64,000 nt of DNA from Glycine soja (Eukaryota; Streptophyta; Magnoliopsida; Fabales; Fabaceae). The position numbers were made by a program, and so were the translations under genes. The notes under the pieces were generated by a model, which ran no database searches, had not been told where the DNA came from, and saw nothing but the letters and a program-made list of their open reading frames with translations. This document shows, piece after piece, positions 36,733 to 47,032 of the stretch; within the stretch, counting starts at the first letter, position 1; every line of letters begins with the position of its first letter. The DNA lies in contig NC_041021.1 of the NCBI RefSeq assembly GCF_004193775.1, forward strand, positions 4,474,001 through 4,538,000. The letters are read 5' to 3'.

Positions 36733-37827
36733 ATGACCCTGTCAAATTCTTTGTTTGCTGAAGGAGATTTCATCCATAGGCCACCTTTCTTCAATGGTGA
36801 GGGTTACCACTATTGGAAAACCCGTATGGAGATTTTCATTGAAGCCATAGATTTAAACATTTGGGAAGCAATAGAAATAGGACCTTACATACCCACCGTA
36901 GTAGATGTAAGTACTAACACCACAACACAAAAACCTAGAGATAAGTGGACTGAAGAAGATAGAAGAAGAATCCAGTATGATCTTAAAGCTAAAAACATTA
37001 TTACTTCAGCCCTAGGAATTGATGAGTATTTTAGAGTGTCAAATTGCACAAATGCCAAGGAGATGTGGGATACTCTCCAACTTACACATGAAGGCACCAC
37101 TAACGTGAAAAGATCTAGAGTCAATACCCTTACACATGAATATGAATTGTTTAGGATGAACCCTAATGAAAACATCCATAGCATGCAAAAAAGATTCACA
37201 CATATAGTCAACCATCTTGCCTCTTTAGGAAAAATCTTCCCTAATGAAGGTCTAATTAATAAAGTTTTAAGATGCTTAAGTAGGGAATGGCAGCCTAAGG
37301 TAATTGCTATTTTTTAAAGTAAAGATCTTTCCTCTATGTCTCTTGCTACTTTGTTTGGAAAATTGCAGGAACATGAAATGGAACTTCAACGACTTAATCA
37401 AAATGAAGAAACTGACAAAAAGAAAAGAAGTATAGCACTTAAAGCTTCTTCATCAATGCAAGAAGAAAATGAAGAAGAAGAATCAAAAGATGAAGAAGAC
37501 TTCTCACTCTTTGTGAAGAAGTTTCAAAAATTTGTCAAGAAGAGAAGAATCGAGAGGCGTCAGAACTTCAACAATGGAAGAAGATCTCAAGAAGACTCTC
37601 AAATTCTTAGATGCTACAAATGCAACCAACTTGGTCACATCAAAGCAAATTGTCCCTCAAATGAGGAATGGCCTGAGAAGAGTGATAAGAAAAAGTATGC
37701 AGAAAGAAGGACCAAGAAGGCATACATTGCATGGGATGACAATGACTCATCTGATGGTTCAAAGAAGGAAATCAACCTTCTAACCAAGGACTATGAGAGT
37801 GATGAGATCATCTCTCAAGAAGATTAA
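36733..37827 (+). pseudogene. gag-like gene of element B (one premature stop)
   Basis: The first ATG after the primer site (36733) opens one frame to 37827, 364 codons, broken only by TAA at 37315-37317. The related minus-strand copy at 63489-64000 has a sense codon there. The N-terminal half (FNGEGYHYWKTRMEIFIEA at about residues 17-35, then KEMWDTLQLTHEGT) is typical of the UBN2-type gag domain of Ty1/copia elements. Coiled, charged sequence follows (EEENEEEESKDEEDF), then a CCHC zinc knuckle CYKCNQLGHIKANCP (37612-37656), which would bind element RNA in the virus-like particle. All zinc ligands are intact. Confidence 0.9.
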
Positions 37828-38329
37828 GAAAAAAGTAAAAGTATGATTTCCATCTTTGAAGATCTAGATACTTTAATCATGAAAAAGGTAACATCAAAAC
37901 CATTCTCTTTTAAAATTTTATTTTGGTTGAAATTTTCCTTTCAATTAATTTGATTATGATGACTAACAAAATTTTATTTGTTTGTCTTGATTGATTGAAA
38001 TTGTGAGTATGTGTTTATATGTCTATGATTGAGTTAATTTTCTTTCTCAAAGCATGAAGTTTCTGTTTAAATATTTGATAATGTCTATGATCATTATTCT
38101 TCAATACCTGTGTTGATTATTTTGATATAATTGAATATATACAATTTTTTTTAATTATGCATGATTTTGAATATGATATGAGAATTACTTACTTAAAGGT
38201 TCTTTCATAAAGTGTTTTCAAAAAGTTAATATTATATATATATTTTTTAAAAATAGTATTTTGATTTTCATTCAAATCCATTTTCCCTTAAGAGTCTTTC
38301 ACCCATTTGTTTTTGGCTGAAATGCTCTC
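37828..38329. other. Non-coding spacer between gag and ORF2
   Basis: About 500 bp, AT-rich, occupying the place where pol would be. No protease, integrase or reverse-transcriptase motif in any frame. Confidence 0.6.
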
Positions 38330-38450
38330 TGGTAATCGATTACTACAATAGTATAATTGATTACAGGCAGTTAAGAAGGGTGTAATCGATTACCAAATGT
38401 TGTAATCGATTACAACGCGTGTCTGCTACTATATATTCAGATTTCAAAAT
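38330..38450 (+). promoter_or_regulatory. Internal promoter-like region before ORF2
   Basis: Three exact TAATCGATTA palindromes and one variant (TAATTGATTA) lie between 38330 and 38415, followed by TATATATT at about 38440, roughly 175 bp before the ORF2 ATG. The same palindromes fill the U3 of the family's LTRs. The minus-strand copy has the same arrangement (62720-62880). Confidence 0.55.
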
Positions 38451-38616
38451 CTGAAAACTGCAACTCTTCATTTTCTCGCGAACCCTCATTCCCAATTCTT
38501 GTTTTTGCCATATCTCACTCATTTCTTATCCAAATCACTCCCCACAAAGCCCAAACTTCATCTTTTTTCATTCTCTTTCACTTTAACTGATTGAAATTTC
38601 AAATAACTTCCTCAAA

Positions 38617-39730
38617 TGTCGGAACCATCAAAGAAGCACAAGGGACTTTGAGTCGAAGCCAACGACATTTCGAGGCTCAAGAAATGTAGATTCCCTCCTC
38701 CATTTCCTCTTCCTCATTGTTCTCATCAGAAGAACAATGGATACGATACACAAATCTTTTCTCTTCTCGTTCCATTATCGATCCAAAATTCATTGACATG
38801 GATTTCTTTTCCAATGAGTGTTTTGAATGCATTCAGGCATTTCAGAACTCAAACCTCATTCCTTTCATGTCTTTAAAATTGCCTGTTTATTCTGAATTAG
38901 TTAAAGCTTTCTATTCTAACCTCGAAATTCAAGAAAGCACTTTGATTTCTGAGGTCTATGGGATAAAAATGGTCATTGACCAATCCCTATTCTATGACTT
39001 GACCCAATTATCTAGTGAGGGTGTACCATTTGAAGGTGCACTAAATGATGATTGGAAATTTGATTACTCTGTACATGATGCCCGCCGGTTGGTTTGCACC
39101 AACCAAGCGGATATGACCGGAAGGCTGCTTGCCGGTTCATTGGCTTTTGAAAGCCGCATCCTTCATTATGTCATTGTGCGTATTTTGCTTCCAAGATCTT
39201 CAAACCTTGCTCAGGTTTTTGAAGAAGATCTTATTGTCATGCGGGCTTTTCATACCGACCGACAAATTGATTGGACACACTTAGTCCGATATCGCATGCA
39301 TAAGGCATTGTGATTAAATGCTCCATTGCCATATCCACACCTAGTTACTTTTTTCCTTCAATACTTTAATATCCCTCTTGATCCTGAACCTTATGTTCCA
39401 ATCAAGAGATCCTTCTTGATCGGTGCTGCTGTGATTGCATCTTTTGGTTACCGCAAAGAGCATGATGACTCTTGGGTAAAAAAATGTGCTCAACCCATTG
39501 ATGATGAAGGAAACTTACCAGTTGGAGAAGATTCCTCTCTTCTTCAAAGGATTTTGGGCATGTTCGATGGTCTTCAAACCTATGTTGGTGAAAGGTTTGA
39601 TGCTTTGGAATTATAAGTGGACATGCGATTCGATGAGATGGACTCAAGGATCACCAAGATTGAAGGAGATGTCACTTACATCCGCACATGCTTTGATCTA
39701 CCACCACCACCACCACCACCATCGTCTTAG
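38617..39730 (+). pseudogene. ORF2 of element B, putative plant transposon-associated protein (decayed)
   Basis: The start is inferred from the minus-strand homologue: MSEPSKKHKG at 38617 against MTESSKKRKG. An early TGA and a frameshift break the N-terminus. From 38702 a long frame runs ISSSSLFSSEEQWIRYTNLF, then FMSLKLPVYSELVKAFYSNL, DARRLVCTNQADMTGRLLAG, IVRILLPRSSNLAQ and DWTHLVRYRMHKAL. TGA at 39311 is followed in the same frame by LPYPHLVTFFLQYF and KRSFLIGAAVIASFGYRK; the C-terminus FDLPPPPPPPSS ends at 39728-39730 after a TAA at 39614. About 370 residues. It resembles a family I recall as putative plant transposon protein, common in legume genomes. Function unknown; no catalytic motif recognised. 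Not gag, protease, integrase or polymerase. Confidence 0.72.
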
Positions 39731-40186
39731 ACTTTATTAATCTTTAGTATTATTAGTTCTTTGATTTCTAGTCGTGTATTTGGCTATATTATTATGACAT
39801 TTGAACATTTAGTATTTCTTTTAATATTTGCTTAGTATGAATGAACATTTATGAATTATGTTATATGACTATGTGGTTTATATTTTAATTTGGTTTATTC
39901 ATGTCTTGCTTCATGATTAGTTTAGAATCTTTTATGATTGATTTACAATGGATGCTATGTGGATGATTTTTTTAAAATCATGTATGTCTTACGCACTTTG
40001 GCTTTTTGTTGATGCCAAAGGGGGAGAGAAAATAGGGATTAAATCAAGAACTCATATAATTAAGTAATTTAATTTCAAGTGAATCTTAAACTCAAAAACA
40101 AAGGGGGAGCATATGGAGAATTAAGTGAGTGATCGACTAGGAAAAAGAATGTGTATGTGTTTCTTGATTTCAGGTTTGTCATCATC
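39731..40186. other. 3' non-coding interior of element B
   Basis: About 450 bp, AT-rich. It contains GATGCCAAAGGGGGAGAGAA near 40011-40030, similar to the sequence at 54970-54990 before the copia 3' LTR, supporting a shared ancestry of the two elements' 3' ends. Confidence 0.6.
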
Positions 40187-40200
40187 AAAAAGAGGGAGAT
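40187..40200 (+). other. Polypurine tract of element B
   Basis: AAAAAGAGGGAGAT directly before the 3' LTR, the expected plus-strand primer site. The copia element has AAAAAGGGGGAGAT at the same place (55132-55145). Confidence 0.85.
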
Positions 40201-41809
40201 TTTAGAAGCAAGCTTCATGATGATGAATCAAGTTGATTCAAGTAGTTTTGATGATGACAAAGATGATGACAAAAAGCCCAAAGAATGATTTCAAGATTGA
40301 GTCAACAAGTTCAAGATCAAGATTAATTTCAAGTTTCATGAGAAGAAATCAAGAAGATTCAAGAATCAAGAGAAGTTTGATTTCAAGATTCAAGAGAAGA
40401 TGAATTCAAGATTCAAGAGAAGAAATCAAGAAGACTTCACAAGGGAAGTATTGAAAAGATTTTTCAAAAAACAAACATAGCACAGTTTTGTTTTTCAAAA
40501 GAGTTTTTCTCAAAATTTTCTAAGTTACCAGAGTTTTTACTCTATGGTAATCGATTACCAGTTTCCTGTAATCGATTACCAGTGGCAAAGTTTGATTTCA
40601 AAAGCTTTTAACTGAATTTGCAACGTTAATCGATTACCAGTGTATCTGAACGTTGAAATTCAAATTCAATTGTGAAGAGTCGCATTTTTTCATAAAATGC
40701 TTTGTGTAATCGATTACATGTTTTTGGTAATCAATTACTAGTGACAAGTTTTGAATAAAAATCAAGAGATGTAACTCTTCCAATGGTTTTCCCAAGATTT
40801 TCTCAAGGTTATAACTCTTCCATTGGTTTTCTTGACCAGAAATGAAGAGTCTATAAAAGCAAGACCTTGACTTGCATTTTAAAAACTTGATATAACTTTT
40901 TACACAACTTTTTGAACATCTTCCTGAACTTCTTCTTCTTCTTTTGCCAAAAGCTTTCTAAGTTTTTTGGTTTCCAAACCTTGTTCTTTCACAGAAAACA
41001 AAGGTGTGTTATTCATCTTTTTCATTATCTTCTCCCTTTGCCAAAAAGAATTCGACAAGGACTAACTGTCTGAATTCTTTTTGTATCTCTCTTCTCCCTT
41101 TTCCAAAAGAACAAAGGACTAACCGCCTGAATTCTTTTGTGTCTCCCTTCTCCCTTTTCAAAGAATTCAAAATGACACAGTCTGAGAATTCTTTTGATTC
41201 TTCCCTTTCCCTTAAACAAAAGATTTCAAAGGACTAACCGCCTGAGATATCTTTTGTTTCCCCTTCACAAAGTTTCGAAGGACTAACCGCCTAAGAACTT
41301 TGTCTTAACACATTGGAGGGTACATCCTTTGTGGTACAATTAGAGGGTACATCTACTTGGGTTGTTGTAACTGAGAACAAGAGAGGGTACATCTCTTGTG
41401 GATCAGTTCAAGTGGAGGGTACATCCACTTGGTTGTTCAAAGAGAACAAGGGAGGGTACATCCCTTGTGGATCTTTGCTTGTAATGGCTTTTACAAGGTT
41501 GAAAAGAAATCTCAAGGACCGCAAGTCGCTTGGGGACTGGATGTAGGCACAGGTTGCTGCCGAACCAGTATAAATTCTTGTGTTTGTCTTCTTTTTCCCT
41601 ACACTCTTTAATTTCCACTATGCACTTTAATTATCGCTTTTACTTTGGTTAAGTTTCTATTTCTGTTCTTTATTTTCTTAACATTCTATTAAAAGCCTAA
41701 TTGAATCTAGTAACATTAAGAAGGATAAGTTTTTTTTAATTAGTAAAGGTTCACTAATAATTAATTCAACCCCCCCTTCTTAATTATTCTGAGGCCACTT
41801 GATCTAACA
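40201..41809 (+). repeat. 3' LTR of element B
   Basis: 1609 bp, very similar to the 5' LTR but with substitutions (first bases TTTAGAAGC rather than TGTAGAAGC; GATCTAACA rather than GATCCAACA at the end) and an 11-bp indel near 40795. It carries the palindromes, CCGCCTGA repeats and hairpin series (41312-41468). Confidence 0.9.
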
Positions 41810-41813
41810 AGTC

Positions 41814-41935
41814 TTAGAATATAGTACATTCTAAGATGGTCGTACCTTAAGACCGTCTTAGAATGTAGTACATTCTCAGATGGTCTACACATCACGACCG
41901 TCTTAGAATATAATACTTTCTAAGGCAGTTATCTA
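41814..41935. repeat. CACTA subterminal palindromes, block 3
   Basis: Three imperfect palindromes with half-site TCTTAGAATATA or TCTTAGAATGTA, spaced by GATGGTC- or GACCGTC-type sequence, continuing the arrays at 33200-33263 and 34950-35064 across element B. Confidence 0.75.
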
Positions 41936-41959
41936 TAGAACCGTCTTAGAAAGTTTGTT

Positions 41960-42522
41960 TTTTTTAATCTCATTTCTTTTAATTGAGGCCAATCCATTAA
42001 GCCTAAATAAAGCATTGTAATTCTGTATACAAGACAATGAGTCAAACACATCAAAATAAAGCATTTTCACCAAAAATGTTCTAAGCCAAGTAAACCATTG
42101 AGCCTATCACCAACAAGTAAGCACTGCGAGTTGGGCCAAACATGTTGGTACACCAATCACTTGAAATTTTTTCCATTTTATCGTAGATGACATAGGCCTG
42201 TTGATATCTTAAGAGCTTTAGCAATGACTGCAAAAGACAAGAAAAATATTTGTAATAAAATTCCACTTGTAAGAAGGTTGCATAAGAAAATTCCATATAT
42301 GAAAAGCTCCAAACAATAATTTCAAATTTCATTATTAACTTTCAACAATATCTTATACACAAGACTGTACCACTAGAATATTGTACCCCAAATAGTACTT
42401 TGGCAATAATACTACTTTGGCAGTTGGCAGAGAGCATAAGTAGAAGTTGCCACATACTTATTCATTGCTTTTCCCACTATTGATACAAAGAGAGAAATCA
42501 TACAAAATCCAATATTCCATAC
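41960..42522. other. CACTA interior, nothing recognised
   Basis: AT-rich. An open frame at 42081-42332 (minus) has no recognisable domain. If the adjacent nuclease exon came with flanking introns, this is partly its downstream intron. Confidence 0.4.
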
Positions 42523-42763
42523 CTCGATTTCAATATCTCTATCACCTATCTCCCAAATAGTTCACACATAATGGCCTGATGGATATCGAGACTGACGATC
42601 CCAAGATTCAACTGCCACAATAATCCTCTTGTCCAAAAGGTTCTCAAGTTGACGGGTTTGGATTCGAATGTTGGGAATTCTACAATCTTTGGAGACAAAC
42701 AATGCATGGGCAATACCACCACTCCCTGCAGGCATAGGCATTGGCTCCAAAGATCCACAATAC
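42523..42763 (-). pseudogene. Captured exon of an RRP44/DIS3-type exosome nuclease gene
   Basis: On the minus strand an AG acceptor (TTTTCAG) precedes an exon that reads YCGSLEPMPMPAGSGGIAHA, then DCRIPNIRIQTRQL and RIIVAVESWDRQSRYPSGHY, and ends at a GT donor after EIE. This matches my memory of the region of plant RRP44A/DIS3 around the cold-shock and S1-like domains, ahead of the RNB nuclease domain. One stop interrupts it: TGA right after GHYV, where CGA (Arg) is expected, a change typical of CpG decay. Only one exon with flanking intron sequence is present, no promoter, and it sits within a CACTA-type element: the signature of transposon gene capture. The intact parent gene must be elsewhere. 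Confidence 0.68.
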
Positions 42764-43640
42764 CTGAAAAGAGATTTCAATATACCAATCGTGAAACAAC
42801 AGAACATATACACTTACAAAATGAAATATACAGACACATACTTATTGGTTAACATTTTCGCAAAAAAAAAAGTACTGATAACTGATAAGTTTAACAAGAT
42901 CAACATTTTAATAAACAAAAATTTATGATTAGTTAACAAAGGTTTAATGTTATGACTATACAAAAGCATATCTATCTTAAACAAAGAATCTACATGAACC
43001 TTTATGCTCAAAGATATGTCAAATATTTTTTTTTATTTTACTTTAATTTTTTACCATATGTGTTGCACCTAAAGCTACCTAAAGTATGACATATGAACTA
43101 TGAAAGAATAGGTAGCTAGTGTGCCACATAATGACATCACAAAGATTAATTATAAAGTTATCTATCCCATTTTCTAGATGGTATAATGAGTAAATGTATG
43201 TTGACAATTACAAATATATTACCCAAAAAAAAGATGATGTACACATCTAATAATGACCTACAGATATGCAGATGAATAGATGTAAACAACATTGATGAGC
43301 CTACACCAATGCGAACAAACAATTTAGAATTTGGTCGCTTTGCAGTTTGCTTGCGAACTTCCCAACTTATGAGGCAATTTTAGTGGATGACAAAATTTGT
43401 TGCTTTCATGAAATGGAGTTTAGAGTACAAAGTACATAGAGAGTGAGGGAGAATTTAGGGAAACAAAATTTTATTCATTTAATTGCGTTTTACAGACAAA
43501 AAAGTATATATGTATAGAACATCAAAGCTTGTCATAGAAGCAACTAACTAACTGCTGACTCAGTAGCTTACTAAAAGATTAGTCTAACAGAAATTGTAAC
43601 TGTACAAACAAACTTACGTAGTTCTTTGAAAAGCAAGAAA
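42764..43640. other. AT-rich DNA, possible copia-type LTR fragment
   Basis: No gene. Between about 43400 and 43600 the minus strand reads TGTTAGACTAATC..., with TATACATATATAC and CCCTAAATTCTCCCTCACTC, which looks like the body of a small Ty1/copia LTR, but ends and TSD could not be defined. Confidence 0.3.
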
Positions 43641-43649
43641 GTTATGCGG

Positions 43650-44510
43650 GGTGTTGATTTTATACTTTTAAATGGTTCGCTTTAACCGATAAAAGTAAAA
43701 AAAAGGGGGGGGGGCATTAAGGCATTGGACCTTTAAAAAAATTCAAATGATTTTCTTGAGGGCAAAAGCTTGATTTGTGAGTTGATTTTAGCTTTGGTTT
43801 CACCTGATTATTTCTCAACTCATTAAAAGAGAACTTTTAAAGTAAATGATCAGTTGAAACTTACCTTTTTGATGATTAACCGAGGTTACAGCATAAATGA
43901 TCGGTTGAATTTTATTTTAAAGGTGATTAAACGAGATTACAACACAAACAATCGGTTGAAATTCATTTTAACATTGATTAAGTGAGATTACAACTTAAAC
44001 GATCGGTTGAAACTCGCTTAAAACAAAGAAAAAGAATATTGATGGTAGAAGAATGAAGATGAAGACATACAAAGCAAGAATGGACCCCTAAGGGTGCATA
44101 GAATGAATTCACAGCTTTGAAATCGAAAACTAATCGGTCGAAGAATGATGAACGATGAAGAATGGATGAAGAACGACGAAGAATGTTCATGGAAACGTTA
44201 CGAAAGCGCCTCAACCTTGATTTTTCTTTTTTTTTCTCCTTATTCTCACTAATTTCAGTGAAATATGCTTACTAAGGATGCTGAACCTTTTTCCTTCAGT
44301 CCCCCACGACTATTTATAGCAAAATGGGGGGAGGAGGTTGCAACACAGCTCACCCAGGCGAGCTTGTTGCTTCACCTTGAAGCTTTCTAAGGGGCCCAGG
44401 GGCTGAGGAATGCCCCCAAATTGACCATTTTGCCCCATTTTAGGTGTTTTGCTCATTTCCTTCCGAAACGTCACAAAACCCTACGGATTACGCAACAATT
44501 GGTGTTAAGC
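43650..44510 (-). mobile_element. Probable Ty3/gypsy (Tat/Ogre-like) LTR fragment
   Basis: Read on the minus strand: a short near-palindrome AGCTCGCCTGGGTGAGCT (44354-44371), then CTATAAATAGTC (TATA-like, 44311-44322), an R/U5-like stretch and three 51-bp tandem units (43874-44026). GCTCGCC/GGGTGAGC palindromes are familiar from soybean gypsy LTRs. It abuts the truncated copia pol near 44510-44540. It may be the 3' LTR of the element whose integrase lies at 58335-59258 on the same strand. The open frame 43978-44214 is considered spurious. Confidence 0.42.
43874..44026. repeat. Three tandem 51-bp units
   Basis: Units start at 43874, 43925 and 43976 with GATTAAnnGAGRTTACA and contain ATCGGTTGAAATTY; similarity is about 75-80 percent by eye. 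Confidence 0.8.
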
Positions 44511-44539
44511 AGCTTAACTCGGCTGGAAAAAATCCACAT

Positions 44540-46178
44540 GTTGACAAACAATCATCCTTTAGGATATACAACAAAAGAACCATGACAATTGAGGAATCAA
44601 TACATGTTTCTTTTGATGAAACTAATATTACCTCTCCGAGAAAGGAGTTTCTTGATGATATTGCAGATTCTTTGGAAGAAATGCACAATCAAGAAAGGAA
44701 TCTAAAATGGAAGAGAAATGAAGAAAACAAGGATGTTCAAGATGACATAGCACAAGAAAATGATGATCTTCCCAAAGAATGGAAAACCTCAAGAAATCAT
44801 CCTCTTGACAATATCATCAGAGATATCTCAAAAGGGGTAACAACTAGACACCCTCTCAAAGATTTATGCAATAACATGGCATTTGTTTCTATGATAGAAC
44901 CTAAAATTTTTAAAGAAGCCATAATAGATGATCAATGGATAGTTGCTATGCAAGAAGAGTTAAATCAATTTGAGAGAAATAATGTTTGGGAACTAGTTGA
45001 GAAACCACATAACTACCCCATTATAGGAACAAAATGGGTATTTAGAAATAAACTAGATGAAAATGGTATAGTAATTAGAAATAAAGCTAGACTAGTTGCA
45101 AAAAGGTACAACCAAGAAGAAGGGATAGACTATGAAGAAACCTTTGCACTCGTAGCTAGATTAGAAGCCATTAGGATGCTTTTAGCTTATGCATCTATTA
45201 TGAACTTTAAACTATATCAAATGGAAGTCAAGAGTGCCTTCCTAAATGGTCTAATCCAAGAGGAGGTATATGTAGAACAACCTCCCGGTTTTGAAGACTC
45301 ACGAAAATTAGATCATGTCTATAGATTAAAAAAAAGCACTTTATGGGTTAAAACAAGCACCTAGGGCTTGGTATGAAAGATTAAGTAAATTCCTATTAGA
45401 AAAGAATTTCATTCGAGGAAAAGTAGATACCACCTTATTCATAAAGAAGAAGAATAATGATATCTTATTGGTACAAATTTATGTTGATGATATAATCTTT
45501 GGATCTACTAATGAATCTTTGTGAAAGGAGTTTTCTATTGACATGCAAAGTGAGTTTGAGATGTCCATGATGGGTGAGTTAAATTACTTTCTTGGACTAC
45601 AAATCAAACAAACAAATGATGGGATCTTTGTCAAACAAGCAAAATATTGCAAGGAACTCATCAAGTAGGCCATATATTAGGATTATGCTACCTTGACAAA
45701 GATGAGTCTGATCAACCCATTGATGAAAAACAATATAGAGGTATGATTGGATCTCTACTTTACTTATCTACAAGTAGGCCATATATTATGTTTATTGTGT
45801 GCATGTGTGCAAGATTTCTATCAAATTCAAAGTTTTCACATCTAATTGCAGTAAAAAGAATCATAAGATATCTCTTAGGAACAGTTAACTTAGGATTATG
45901 GTACCCTAAAAATTCTTTATGCAATTTAATAGGATACTCAGATTCAGATTTTGCCAGATCTAAAACAATTAGGAAGAGCACTAGTGGCACATGTCAATTC
46001 ATAGGGTCTGCTCTTGTCTCTTGGCACAACAAGAAGCAAAATAGTGTAGCATTATCCACAATCGAAGCAGAATGCATCTCTACTGGTAGTTGTTGTGCAC
46101 ATATCCTATGGATGAAACAACAACTATCCGATTATGGGATGTATTAGACCATATTCCCATAAAATGTGACAACACAAG
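44540..46178 (+). pseudogene. Ty1/copia pol: integrase end, reverse transcriptase, RNase H (decayed)
   Basis: [20 protein letters not shown] (44558-44617) is the integrase C-terminal edge. Reverse transcriptase begins near 44938 with [20 protein letters not shown] and continues [24 protein letters not shown]-like [10 protein letters not shown] (45222-45251) and [13 protein letters not shown] frameshift near 45335 leads to [18 protein letters not shown] and the catalytic YVDD (45480-45491). TGA at 45523 and another break at 45665 follow. RNase H is read from 45700: QYRGMIGSLLYLSTSRPYIM and SDSDFARSKTIRKSTSGTCQ, to HILWMKQQLSDYG, where TAG (46145) and the insertion at 46179 interrupt it. The expected sequence near 45664 is replaced by a 17-bp copy of 45773-45789. 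Confidence 0.9.
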
Positions 46179-47032
46179 TGATGGAAGCTTGCTTGTGGGG
46201 CTTCTATGGAGGCTGGATCTTTGAGCTTCAATAAGGTCCTTTAATGGTGATTTTCCACCATGGAGATGCAGCGGAAGACAAAGGAGAAGAGGTGAGAGGA
46301 GGCGCCATCCACTAGGGAATAAGCCATGGAAGAAGGAGCTTCACCACCAAGAAAAGCCTTGGATAAGAAGCTTGGAGAGGATGATTCAATGGAGGAAAAG
46401 AAAGAGGGAGAGAAAGAGAGAGGGGGGAGCACGAAATTGAAGGAATAAAAGAGGGAGAGAAGTGGAACTTTGAAGTATATCTCACAAGACTCTCATTCAT
46501 CAAAGTTACAATAAGTGTTACACATGCTTTTATTTACAGACTAGGTAGCTTCCTTGAGAAGCTAGAGCTTAGCTACACATACCCCTCTCATAACTATGCT
46601 CACCTCCTTGAGAAGCTTCCTTAAGAAGATTCCTAAAGAAGCTAAAGCTTAGCTACACACACCTCTCTAATAGCTAAGTTCACCTCCTTGAGATGAGAAG
46701 CTAGAGCTTAACTACACACCCCCTATAATAGCTAAGCTCACCCATATTCCAAAAAACATGAAAATACAAAAAAAATTCCCTACTACAAAGACTAATCAAA
46801 ATGTCCCGAAATACAAGGCTAAAACCCTATACTACTAGAATGGCCAAAATACAAGGCCCAAACGAAGGAAAAACCTATTCTAATATTTACAAAGATAAGC
46901 GGGCTCATACTTAGCCCATGGGCTCGAAATCTACCCTAAGGCTCATGAGAACCCTAGGGCCTTCCCATGGATCTCTAGCCCAATCTACTTGGAGTCTTCT
47001 ATCCAATGCCCTTGCGGGGTAGGATTGCATCA
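46179..47032 (-). mobile_element. Solo LTR in the copia RNase H region, 854 bp
   Basis: The ends are TGATGGAAGC and GGATTGCATCA with perfect TSDs ACAAG at 46174-46178 and 47033-47037. Read on the minus strand it starts TGATGCAATCC and contains CTAGGGTTCTCATGAGCC and TAGATTTCGAGCCCATGG, clearly related to the LTRs of the gypsy element next door (47191-48178), but more diverged and opposite in orientation. Rich in GAAGCTWRAGCTTAGCTACAC repeats (46560-46735). Confidence 0.88.

Larger units (their letters stand above)
35082..41809 (+). mobile_element. LTR retrotransposon with gag and ORF2 but no pol (element B)
   Basis: The 5' LTR (35082-36682) and 3' LTR (40201-41809) are flanked by perfect TSDs AGTCT at 35077-35081 and 41810-41814. 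The 3.5-kb interior has a primer site next to the 5' LTR, a gag-like frame, a second unrelated ORF and a purine tract before the 3' LTR. There is no protease, integrase, reverse transcriptase or RNase H, so mobility must have depended on a partner. The LTR ends match those of the copia element whose 3' LTR is 55146-56820, so a Ty1/copia partner (SIRE-like) is the natural candidate. Confidence 0.9.
33109..43390. mobile_element. CACTA-type (En/Spm) transposon, left end clear, right end not found
   Basis: CACTACTAAAAAAG at 33109 is a typical plant CACTA terminus. Downstream, short GACGGTC-containing repeats and 25-bp palindromes (half-site TCTTAGAATGTA) continue in three blocks: 33170-33263, 34932-35076 and 41815-41950. 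These are interrupted by two LTR insertions whose removal makes the blocks contiguous. Such palindromic subterminal repeats are the usual transposase-binding regions of CACTA elements. No transposase was recognised. A captured nuclease exon lies further in (42523-42763). The matching right terminus (CTTTTTTAGTAGTG) was not seen, so the right edge given is a guess and the element may be truncated. Confidence 0.6.

Noticed and set aside
42081..42332. Second captured exon beside the nuclease exon
   Set aside because: No match to the nuclease sequence I know and no convincing splice borders.
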